DNA of 7,432 nt from Rubrobacter sp. (GTDB lineage Bacteria > Actinomycetota > Rubrobacteria > Rubrobacterales > Rubrobacteraceae), in the NCBI GenBank assembly GCA_016781775.1, contig JADDPR010000419.1, positions 1-7,432 of the forward strand, given 5' to 3'. The notes under the pieces were generated by a model that was not told where the DNA came from, did no database searches, and worked only from the letters and a program-made list of their open reading frames with translations. Both the position numbers and the translations under genes were made by a program. Positions 1-6,389 of this stretch are shown piece by piece (position 1 is the first letter of the stretch; each line of letters starts with the position of its first letter).

Positions 1-100
1 CGGTAGCTTCCAGTCCATCTCCGTGCGTCCTACCCCCCGCGGCCCCCGGGCAACCGGAAGCGGGACGGGGCGGTATGCTTTGTGGCATGGGGCAAAAGGC

Positions 101-742
101 GTGAAGATACTCGCGATAGGCGACACGGTGGAGCCGATCCTCCATGGCGAGAACCTCGCGCGGTACGCCTCCGGGGTGGAGGTCGTCGTCTCGTGTGGGG
201 ACCTGCCGTTCGAGTACCTGGAGTACGTCGTCACCTTCTCGGGGGCGCCGCTCTACTACGTCCGCGGAAACCACGACCCCGAGGGTCCGAAAGCCCCCGA
301 AGGCTGCATCCCCATCGACGGGCGCGTCGTGGACGTAGGGGGCGTGGTCCTCGCGGGCCTCTCCGGCTCGCCGTGGTACTCGGGCGGCCCCAACCAGTAC
401 ACCGAACGCGCCATGCGCCGCCGGGCACGCGCCCTCTCGGCCAGGATAGCCCTCGGCAGGATACGGGGCAGGAAGTACCCCGACGCTTTCGTCACCCACT
501 CCCCGCCCCTCGGGCTCGGAGACCGCGAGGACGTCGCCCACACCGGCTTCGAGCCCTTTCTGGGGCTCATCGACCGGTATGCTCCTCCACTCTGGCTGCA
601 CGGGCACGTACATTTGTATGGGCCGGAGGCGCGGGAGGGACGGGAGACGCGCCGGGGTAGAACACGGGTAATAAACGTGTACGGACACAGAATCCTGGAG
701 GTACCGGCCCGGGATGGAGACGAATCTCGGGGGAGCCCGTAG
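101..742 (+). CDS. Calcineurin-like metallophosphoesterase (DxV variant)
   Basis: This gene probably encodes a cytoplasmic metal-dependent phosphoesterase of the calcineurin-like superfamily, 213 residues, substrate unknown. Motifs appear in the family order: GDTVEP (D8), CGDLP (D34), RGNHDP (N57, H58, D59), THSPP (H133) and HGHVH (H169, H171). The usual first motif DxH reads D-T-V here, so the first metal-ligand histidine is replaced by valine; I recall similar D-x-V proteins in high-GC bacteria, so this may be a subfamily trait and not decay. The GTG at 101 was chosen because the family fold starts at once (MKILAIGD). An in-frame GTG at 23 would only add 26 low-complexity Arg/Pro/Gly residues. 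The ribosome-binding site is weak (GGGGCAAAAGG). The next gene follows after 32 bp on the same strand. Fold assignment is firm; the biological role is not visible. Confidence 0.87.
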   Translation: MKILAIGDTVEPILHGENLARYASGVEVVVSCGDLPFEYLEYVVTFSGAPLYYVRGNHDPEGPKAPEGCIPIDGRVVDVGGVVLAGLSGSPWYSGGPNQYTERAMRRRARALSARIALGRIRGRKYPDAFVTHSPPLGLGDREDVAHTGFEPFLGLIDRYAPPLWLHGHVHLYGPEAREGRETRRGRTRVINVYGHRILEVPARDGDESRGSP

Positions 743-774
743 CCCAAGGTAGAAGGACGAGTAAGGGAAGTTAC

Positions 775-1674
775 GTGGACCCGAACGAGCAGGCCGACAA
801 GGACTTTACGCGGGCGAGACGGATGGCCTTCCTGCGGCGCATCGGGGCGTACCTCAGAAACGATCCGGCCTCCAACCAGCTTCTCTCCTTCGAGGCGGTC
901 AGGAGCGTCCTCGGGGCGATAGAGCAGCATTACGCGGGGATGCGCGTGGTGCCGGTCGCCAACATCGTGGGGAGCGTCGGGCGCCATCGAGACTTCGACC
1001 GGGCCTTTCTGCCGGCGAGCTCCAGCGTGGCGGGGAGGTGGAAGAAGATCGACCGGGCCATGAGACAGGCCGAGGAGCTGCCGCCGGTCAGCCTCTACAA
1101 GATCGGGGACGCCTACTTCGTCAAGGACGGCAACCATCGGGTCTCCGTCGCGAGGCGTCAGGGCATCGAGATGATCGACGCCGAGGTCACGGAGCTCAAG
1201 AGCCGGGTGCCGGTCGACGCGAACCTGACCGCCCGGGACCTCCTCCACAAGCTGGAGCAGAGGCGCTTTCTGGAGAGGCTCCCGATGGACCGCGTGCTCC
1301 CGGAGATCGAGCTCCGGTTCTCCGACGCCGCCGACTACCGGACGCTCGCGACGTACATCGAGGCCCACGGCTTCCGGCTCTCGCAGCTCTGGCGGCGCTA
1401 CGTCTCCCACGAGGAGGTCTTGAGGGACTGGTACGAGTACTCCTACAAGCCCATCTCCGCCATGATCCGGGAGGAGCGCATCCTCGACGCCTTCCCGGGG
1501 CGCACGCAGCTCGACCTCTACGCCTGGATCATCCGCCACCGCGAGAGGCTCGTCCTGGAGCGGCGCAGAGAATCCGTCACCCCCGAGAACGCCAAGGACG
1601 ACATCCTCCTGCGCGAGGGCGAGCGCCGCCGCAATCCCCTCGACCCGAGCCACCTGAACATCTACGAGGGCTAG
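775..1674 (+). CDS. ParB/Srx-fold-like conserved protein
   Basis: This gene encodes a soluble 299-residue protein of unknown function with a ParB N-terminal-like core. Conserved-looking blocks are IVGSVGRHRDFDRAFLP (64-80), GDAYFVKDGNHRVSVARRQG (111-130) and FPGRTQLDLYAWIIRHR (240-256). The middle block resembles the box in ParB/sulfiredoxin-type domains where a GxxR/GNHR motif binds nucleotide. I see no clear helix-turn-helix after it, so a partitioning role should not be assumed. The C-terminal third is charged and helical, with a pattern I associate with an uncharacterised family often labelled transcriptional regulator. The start is GTG 775, preceded by AAGGGAAG at 763-770. It lies 32 bp after the phosphoesterase and probably shares its transcript. 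It is intact and codon use matches the neighbours. Confidence 0.85.
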   Translation: MDPNEQADKDFTRARRMAFLRRIGAYLRNDPASNQLLSFEAVRSVLGAIEQHYAGMRVVPVANIVGSVGRHRDFDRAFLPASSSVAGRWKKIDRAMRQAEELPPVSLYKIGDAYFVKDGNHRVSVARRQGIEMIDAEVTELKSRVPVDANLTARDLLHKLEQRRFLERLPMDRVLPEIELRFSDAADYRTLATYIEAHGFRLSQLWRRYVSHEEVLRDWYEYSYKPISAMIREERILDAFPGRTQLDLYAWIIRHRERLVLERRRESVTPENAKDDILLREGERRRNPLDPSHLNIYEG

Positions 1675-1713
1675 GGTCTCCGCCCGTGGGCGCCCTCGCC
1701 GGGTCCTCTGTTG

Positions 1714-1719
1714 TAAGAT
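1714..1719 (+). promoter_or_regulatory. Possible -10 element before the Yip1-family gene
   Basis: TAAGAT, one of the few AT-rich hexamers in the 87-bp gap before the membrane-protein gene, sits 43-48 bp upstream of its TTG start. There is no convincing -35 box at 16-18 bp spacing, so this is only a candidate; readthrough from the upstream pair is equally possible. Confidence 0.2.
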
Positions 1720-1761
1720 GCTCCGGTCGTCGTAAGCCCCGGCTCTTGGTGGGAGGCCTCC

Positions 1762-2430
1762 TTGGGAGCCTTGTCGGTGATCTGGGCGCCGGTCGCGGCG
1801 CTCTCACACGTTGCGGAGGAGCGGCGCGTGCTCTCGGGCTTCGCGGTGACCGCCCTGTACGCCGCCCTGAGCCTCGTCGCGAGCGCCATCGCGCTCTTCG
1901 GCGGCCTCACCGAGGCGCAGCTCGGGGCGGGCGGCGCGCCCGTGCCGCCGGAGATTCGGGACCTGTTGCTCCCTTTCTCCGTGATCGCGCTGGTCTTCGC
2001 CGCCGTCTGGCCGTTCGTCTTCTGGCTTCTGGTCTCGGGGCTTATGCACCTCGTCACGCGGTTCTTCGGGGGGACGGGGCCGTTCTCCGCGACGCTCGCG
2101 GTGGTCGGCGTCGCGGGGGTGCCGTTCGTGATAGCGGCCGCCCTCCAGCTTCCGGCGACGGGGTTGCAGATCGTGCTCGGCCCCGAGAACACGGCGGCGA
2201 CCGTCTTGGGCCTCCTCGTCTCCCTCCTCGGACTCGCCGCCCTCGTGTGGTACGCGGTGCTGGTGGTCGTGGGGACCGCCCTCGCCCGGCGCATCGGCTA
2301 CGGGGAGTCCGCGGGCTCCTGCGCCATCTCCTGCGCGGGATGCGCGGGCCTTATACTCCTGGTCGGCGTGGCCCTCGCCGTCCTGGTCGCCCTTATCGCG
2401 GGCGCGGCGGGTTCGGCCGGGGGCCCCTGA
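1762..2430 (+). CDS. Yip1-family integral membrane protein
   Basis: This gene encodes a 222-residue polytopic membrane protein. The N-terminus (WAPVAALSHVAEERRVLSGF) matches the opening typical of bacterial Yip1-domain proteins: a short amphipathic segment with a charged AEERR patch before the first helix. Five hydrophobic stretches are visible at about 25-47, 68-98, 107-131, 145-172 and 182-214, the usual number for the family. The role of bacterial Yip1 proteins is not established. The start is TTG 1762, with a strong GGGAGG at 1751-1756 five bases upstream; no other in-frame start has a comparable site. A cysteine-rich patch (CAISCAGCAG, about 187-196) at the start of the last helix is unusual. 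The sppA-like gene follows after 42 bp, suggesting co-transcription. Confidence 0.85.
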   Translation: MGALSVIWAPVAALSHVAEERRVLSGFAVTALYAALSLVASAIALFGGLTEAQLGAGGAPVPPEIRDLLLPFSVIALVFAAVWPFVFWLLVSGLMHLVTRFFGGTGPFSATLAVVGVAGVPFVIAAALQLPATGLQIVLGPENTAATVLGLLVSLLGLAALVWYAVLVVVGTALARRIGYGESAGSCAISCAGCAGLILLVGVALAVLVALIAGAAGSAGGP

Positions 2431-2472
2431 CGCCCTCCGCACGGACGAAACTACCGAAAAGAGGCAACTCTG

Positions 2473-3606
2473 ATGGATTCCGGCCATGGAAGAGAAGGGG
2501 ACAACACCCCCGCTACGGGAGTACCCGGCGAGCAGTCGGGGCGGGGAAGCGGTGCGCCGGAGGTGAACACCGGGTCGGGCGCGCCTCCTCCGGCGCCTCC
2601 CCGTCGGAGCAGACGCCGGGGACTTCTGATCGGGGGGGCCATCGCGGCGGCGCTCCTCTTCCTCACGGTCGGGACCGTCCTTCTCGTCGTCCTGCTCGGT
2701 CCCGGCGGCCCGGTCGGCGGCGGGGGCGGTAGCGCCCAGGCCCCCATGACCTTTCAGGAGGAGTACGTCTCGGGCGAAGGCCGGGAGAAGGTGGCGGTAT
2801 TGCCCGTCGAGGGCACCATCGGCTCCGAGGAGGTGACCGGCGCGCTGGCGACGCCCGCGGCTACCCCGGAGGTCTTGAGAAACGAGCTCCGCCAGGCCGC
2901 GGAGGACGAGAGCGTCCGGGCGGTCGTCCTGGAGGTCAACTCCCCCGGCGGGGGCGTCACCGCGAGCGCCCGGATGCGCGACGAGATCCTCGATTTCAAG
3001 GAGACCTCCAAAAAGCCCGTGGTCGTCTCCATGGGCGACATAGCAGCCTCGGGCGGCTACTACATCTCCGCCCCGGCCGACTCCATCGTCGCGAACCCGT
3101 CGACCCTGACGGGGTCTTTGGGGGTAATCATCTCGCTCCTCAACTACGAGGAGGCGCAGGAGAAGCTCGGGCTCCGGGAGGAGGTCGTAAAAAGCGGGGA
3201 ACTCAAGGACATCGGCTCCCCCGCAAACGAGTTGACGCCGGAGGAGCGCGGGATCTTTCAGGAACTGGTGAACGAGGACTACGACGAGTTCGTCCGGGTG
3301 ATCGTCGAGGGCCGCGGCCTCCCCGAGGACCGGGTGCGCGAGCTGGCCGACGGCCGCATCTACTCGGGCCGTCAGGCCGAGGATCTCGGCCTCGTCGACG
3401 AGCTCGGCGACCTGGAGACGGCCGCGGGGGTCGCGGAGGACCTTGCGGGAGTGGACGGCGCGACGGTGGTCCGCTACGCGCAAGAACCGAGCTTCGCCGA
3501 GCTTCTACAATCCCGCCTCGCCCCGCAGAAGCCCGAGGCCCTCAAGGTCCTGGAGGAGGCGGGGCTCAGCCCTTCCCCGGAGCTCCAGTACCTGTACCGT
3601 CCGTAG
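2473..3606 (+). CDS. sppA: Signal peptide peptidase SppA-like S49 serine protease
   Basis: This gene encodes a membrane-anchored S49-family protease that probably degrades remnant signal peptides or misfolded membrane segments outside the membrane. Of 377 residues, 1-49 form a Gly/Pro/Ser-rich cytoplasmic tail ending in RRSRRR. One helix spans about 50-75, then comes a Gly-rich linker, and the catalytic domain runs from about 105 to 335. The nucleophile is Ser193 in DIAASGGYYIS; the general base is Lys245 in KSGELKDIGSP. Their separation of 52 residues equals that of the Ser147/Lys199 dyad of Bacillus subtilis SppA. The NSPGGG turn (156-161) and TGSLGV (213-218) are also present. It is a single-domain form, not the tandem form of E. 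coli. The start is ATG 2473 with AAGAGG at 2459-2464, eight bases upstream. It lies 42 bp downstream of the Yip1-family gene. Confidence 0.95.
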   Translation: MDSGHGREGDNTPATGVPGEQSGRGSGAPEVNTGSGAPPPAPPRRSRRRGLLIGGAIAAALLFLTVGTVLLVVLLGPGGPVGGGGGSAQAPMTFQEEYVSGEGREKVAVLPVEGTIGSEEVTGALATPAATPEVLRNELRQAAEDESVRAVVLEVNSPGGGVTASARMRDEILDFKETSKKPVVVSMGDIAASGGYYISAPADSIVANPSTLTGSLGVIISLLNYEEAQEKLGLREEVVKSGELKDIGSPANELTPEERGIFQELVNEDYDEFVRVIVEGRGLPEDRVRELADGRIYSGRQAEDLGLVDELGDLETAAGVAEDLAGVDGATVVRYAQEPSFAELLQSRLAPQKPEALKVLEEAGLSPSPELQYLYRP

Positions 3607-3640
3607 GGGAGTATGCAAAGCCGACCACAAAAGTATGGGT

Positions 3641-3665
3641 GGCCTCCGAAACGCGCGCCGGAGCC
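3641..3665 (+). terminator. Hairpin after sppA, possible terminator without U-tract
   Basis: GGCCTCCG (3641-3648) pairs with CGGAGCC (3659-3665) as a seven-pair stem with one bulged C and a ten-base loop, 34 bp after the sppA stop. No T-run follows, so it is at best a non-canonical terminator. Its 5' arm overlaps the 3' arm of a weaker hairpin (3620-3626 with 3637-3643). Confidence 0.3.
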
Positions 3666-3684
3666 GTGTACTTCGGCCGGCCGC

Positions 3685-3695
3685 TATCATAGAAT
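3685..3695 (+). promoter_or_regulatory. Candidate -10 region for the cyclic-di-GMP gene
   Basis: TATCAT (3685-3690) overlaps TAGAAT (3690-3695); each is close to TATAAT and stands out in GC-rich surroundings about 115 bp before the coding region. No good TTGACA-like -35 is found at normal spacing. Two bases upstream lies the perfect 10-bp palindrome CGGCCGGCCG (3674-3683), which could be an operator or chance in GC-rich DNA. Confidence 0.35.
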
Positions 3696-3807
3696 TCGTG
3701 CAGGGTGGTCCTGAGGGGGACCGCGAGGAGACCGTGACGAAGCGGCTGGCGACAATGAAATACGCGCGTGGGGTTCGTGCCCGGGGCGTGCCGGATGGGG
3801 GTGCCCG

Positions 3808-5841
3808 ATAATCTGGCAGCCGACGACGTACGCCCTGATCTCGCTGTCCGCGTCGCTGATACCGGCCGCGGGCGGCTTTTACGCATGGAGCAGGCGCGGC
3901 AAGACGGGGGCATCCACGCTGGCCCTGCTGCTCTGGGTGCTGGCGCTCTGGGGGCTCTTGTACGCTGTGGAGCTCGGCGCGCTCGACGGCCCCCTGGCGA
4001 GCACGCTCCAAAAGGCGCGTTTCGCCGTCCTGGTGCTGGCGCCTCCCCTCTGGCTCGTCTTCACGCTCCAGTACACAGGAAGGGTAGGCTGGCTTACGAG
4101 GGGCTTTCTAGCGCTGCTCTTCGCCGTGCCGGCGGCCACCCTGGCGCTCATCGCCACGAACGGGGAACACGAGCTCGTGTGGATCACGGAAGGGGCCCGC
4201 GAGGCCGGCCCCGGGACCGGTGCGATGGTTCTCCCGGGCTTCGAGTACGGGCCCTGGTTCTGGATAGACTTCTCCTACGGAGCACTACTCGTCCTCGCGG
4301 GCGCGGCACTACTCGTGCTGATGCTCCGCAACTCGCAGTGGCTCTACGCCAGGCAGAGCGCCTGCCTGCTTCTGGGGTTCGTCGGGCCCTGGGCCGCGCA
4401 TGCGGCGTACGCGACCGGGTTGGACACGGGGCTCCGCGCCCTGCCCAACCTCGATCCCGCGGTCCTCGCCTTCGTCCCGGCGGGCCTCGCGCTCGCATGG
4501 GGCATACACCGTCACAAGCTCCTCGACCTCTCCCCCGTCGCGCACGACACCGTCGTCGAGGGGATGAGCGACGGCACCCTGGTCCTCGACAAGCGCGGGC
4601 GGATCGTCGACCTCAACCCGTCCGCCTGCCGCATCCTCGACTGCAAGGCCGTCGACGTCGTCGGCGAGGGCTTCAGGGAGGTCCTGAGCAGGCAGGGCAA
4701 AGCGGCGCCCTTGTCCGGCAACCGCGGCACCGCGCTCCTCGAACGCTACGAGAAACAGGGGCAGGCAAACGAGGAGATCCGTCTCGGCGAGGGAACCGAG
4801 GCCCGCCACTACGACCTGGCCCTCTCGGCGCTCCACGACGGGCGGGGGAACCGCACCGGCACCCTTGTGGTGCTCCACGAGGTCACCGAGCGCAAGCTCG
4901 ACGTGGAGCGGCTGGACAAGCTCGCCCACTACGACGCCCTGACCGGCCTGCCCAACCGCGCCCTCTTCTACGAGCGCCTCAGCCAGGAGATCGCCCGCTC
5001 CCGCAGGACGCAAGGGGTGGGCAAGGAGCTCCTCGCGGTCATGTTCCTCGACCTCGACCGCTTCAAGATGATCAACGACACTTTGGGCCACGAGGTCGGC
5101 GACCTCCTCCTGAAGGAGACGGCCAGAAGGCTCAAGGAGAGCGTCAGAGAGTACGACGTCGTGGCGAGGCTCGCCGGCGACGAGTTCACCGTGATCCTGC
5201 CCGAGGTCGAGAGCCGCCGCGCCGCCACCGACGTCGCCAGACGCATCGTGGAGGCCATCGCCGCCCCCTTCAACCTTCAGGGGAACGAGCTTCTGATCTC
5301 TACGAGCGTCGGCGTCTGCTTCTACCCGACGGACGGCCACGACCCGACGACCCTCGTCAAGAACGCCGACTCGGCGATGTATCGGGCCAAGGCCGGCGGC
5401 AAGAACCGCTACGAAGTCTACGCCGAGGATGTTCTGCAAAACCCCACGAAACACTTCGAGCTGGAGAACGAGTTGAACCGCGCGATCGAAGAGAACCGCT
5501 TCGTCCTCCACTACCAGCCCGAAATCAAGATCTCCTCCGGCCGCATGAGCGGCGCCGAGGCGCTCGTGAGGTGGGAGCACCCCGAGCGCGGCCTCCTCCA
5601 TCCCGAGGATTTCGCCCCCGTGGCCGAGGAGACGGGCCTTATCTTCTCGATAGAACGCTGGGTCTTGCGCGAGGCCTGCCGCCAGATGCGCTCCTGGCAG
5701 GAGCGCTACCCGACCGAGCAGGCGCTGACGGTGAGCGTCAACATCTCCGGCCGCCACTTTATGCACCCGAACCTCTCCGGCGTGGTCCGCGGCGTCTTCG
5801 AAGAGACCGGCCTCCCCCCGAGAGCCTCGTCCTGGAGGTGA
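3808..5841 (+). CDS. 7TM-PAS-GGDEF-EAL cyclic-di-GMP signalling protein, EAL cut by frameshift
   Basis: This gene encodes a membrane sensor that should make, and in full-length form perhaps degrade, cyclic-di-GMP. Counting from 3808 (677 residues): a 7TM sensor of the histidine-kinase N-terminal type about 1-235 (FTLQYTGR and TNGEHELVW are typical); PAS with its C-terminal cap about 245-362 (VLDKRGRIVDLNPSA, ending HEVTERK); GGDEF about 370-535, with LTGLPNR, active site AGDEF (456-460) and inhibitory RxxD as REYD (447-450); and EAL from about 550 with EALVRW (584-589) and VNIS (Asn645). After LPP (669-671) the frame leaves the family and stops at 5841, losing the rest of EAL. No ATG, GTG or TTG occurs in frame between the stop at 3712 and GTG 3937. 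GTG 3937 would delete helix 1 and part of helix 2, so ATA 3808 or ATC 3811, six or nine bases after GGGGG, is inferred. The 5' end is uncertain. Confidence 0.85.
   Translation: MIWQPTTYALISLSASLIPAAGGFYAWSRRGKTGASTLALLLWVLALWGLLYAVELGALDGPLASTLQKARFAVLVLAPPLWLVFTLQYTGRVGWLTRGFLALLFAVPAATLALIATNGEHELVWITEGAREAGPGTGAMVLPGFEYGPWFWIDFSYGALLVLAGAALLVLMLRNSQWLYARQSACLLLGFVGPWAAHAAYATGLDTGLRALPNLDPAVLAFVPAGLALAWGIHRHKLLDLSPVAHDTVVEGMSDGTLVLDKRGRIVDLNPSACRILDCKAVDVVGEGFREVLSRQGKAAPLSGNRGTALLERYEKQGQANEEIRLGEGTEARHYDLALSALHDGRGNRTGTLVVLHEVTERKLDVERLDKLAHYDALTGLPNRALFYERLSQEIARSRRTQGVGKELLAVMFLDLDRFKMINDTLGHEVGDLLLKETARRLKESVREYDVVARLAGDEFTVILPEVESRRAATDVARRIVEAIAAPFNLQGNELLISTSVGVCFYPTDGHDPTTLVKNADSAMYRAKAGGKNRYEVYAEDVLQNPTKHFELENELNRAIEENRFVLHYQPEIKISSGRMSGAEALVRWEHPERGLLHPEDFAPVAEETGLIFSIERWVLREACRQMRSWQERYPTEQALTVSVNISGRHFMHPNLSGVVRGVFEETGLPPRASSWR
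5814..5820 (+). other. Frame-change site, C CCC CCG
   Basis: This is a run of six C followed by G. In the upstream frame it reads ...C CCC CCG, matching the X XXY YYZ pattern for -1 slippage. A -1 shift here, or one extra C in the DNA, gives ...GLPPESLVLEVKES, which rejoins the EAL family with no residue lost or gained. The zero-frame stop TGA follows at 5839-5841. Short stems downstream (CCTC 5825-5828 with GAGG 5835-5838; GCGTCCT 5848-5854 with AGGACGC 5860-5866) are possible but ordinary for this base composition. Homopolymer sequencing error is the leading alternative. Confidence 0.8.
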
Positions 5842-6230
5842 AGGAGAGCGTCCTGCACGAGGACGCGGCCTCGGCCGCCGTCACCCTGCGTGCCCTCAAG
5901 AACCTCGGTGTGGGGCTCGCCGTGGACAACTTCGGCGCCGGCTACTCCTCCATCGCCGAGCTCAAGCGCTTCCCCTTGGACATCCTCAAGGTCGACCCCT
6001 CGTTTGTCCGGGGCGTCGGCGAGAGCGAGGAGAACCGCGAGATCGTCCGCGCCGTCGTGGGCCTGGCCCACGCCCTCGGCCTCACCGTCGTCGCCGAAGG
6101 GGTCGAGACCCCCCGACAGCTTATGCAACTGAAGGAGATGGGCTGCGAGGTCGCCCAGGGCACCTACTTCGCCGGCAGCCTCTCCCACCGCGCCACCTCG
6201 GCCTTCCTCGTCGCCGATCTGTATTACTAG
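5820..6230 (+). pseudogene. EAL phosphodiesterase C-terminal half, in the -1 frame
   Basis: This is the missing second half of the EAL domain, 136 residues, continuing from the upstream gene in the -1 frame. It carries LEVKES (5-10), VDNFGAGYSS (35-44), ILKVDPSFVRG (55-65), VVAEGVET (90-97) and GCEVAQGTYF (108-117), the remaining catalytic and metal-binding motifs in the right order. The usual DDFG is DNFG, so the second metal-binding Asp is Asn37, and the usual QGY is QGT; both may weaken phosphodiesterase activity. On its own this is half a barrel and should not fold as an active enzyme. The first possible internal start is GTG 5838, which overlaps the upstream TGA as GTGA, so coupled translation cannot be excluded. 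With the frame restored the whole protein would be 807 residues. Confidence 0.8.
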
Positions 6231-6389
6231 GGTCCTTCCAGGAAAGACCGCGCCTTCTCTGTCAAGCGCCATCAGCGGATCAGCAAGAAGGACCAGGGAG
6301 TTGATCACCAAGGGCCAAGCGCTCCAGGAAGTCTGACCGCCGGACGGCCCGGAGTAAGTCGGTGGCTTCTCTACATGGGCGCCACTGTA

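Noticed and set aside
23..100. N-terminal extension of the phosphoesterase from GTG 23
   Set aside because: The added 26 residues are low-complexity and precede the normal family start; GTG 101 fits the fold.
256..1653. Long - strand open frame opposite the phosphoesterase and ParB-like genes
   Set aside because: It spans two real genes and their gap, has no family motifs, and is typical antisense openness in GC-rich DNA.
1038..2732. Long + strand frame rich in Arg, Gly, Pro and Ala
   Set aside because: It runs across three well-supported genes in another frame; composition is that of a shadow frame.
1804..3483. Long - strand frame opposite the Yip1 and sppA genes
   Set aside because: No recognisable domain; SppA and Yip1 on the other strand have clear motifs.
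3611..3626. TGCAAAGCC resembling part of a c-di-GMP-I riboswitch
   Set aside because: The partner core segments and the paired P1-P3 arrangement of that riboswitch are not present, so the match is likely chance.
4309..5766. Long - strand frame opposite the GGDEF gene
   Set aside because: Antisense shadow of a clearly coding region, without its own motifs.
3768..5819. First part of the long frame that contains the EAL tail, as one 820-residue protein from GTG 3768
   Set aside because: Before about 5820 this frame is Arg/Pro/Gly-rich noise, while another frame encodes 7TM, PAS and GGDEF; only the last 136 codons are real.
6237..6340. Similar segments TCCAGGAAAGACCGC and TCCAGGAAGTCTGACCGC as a repeat
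   Set aside because: Only an eight-base identity plus a short tail, two copies, no flanking structure; not distinguishable from chance.
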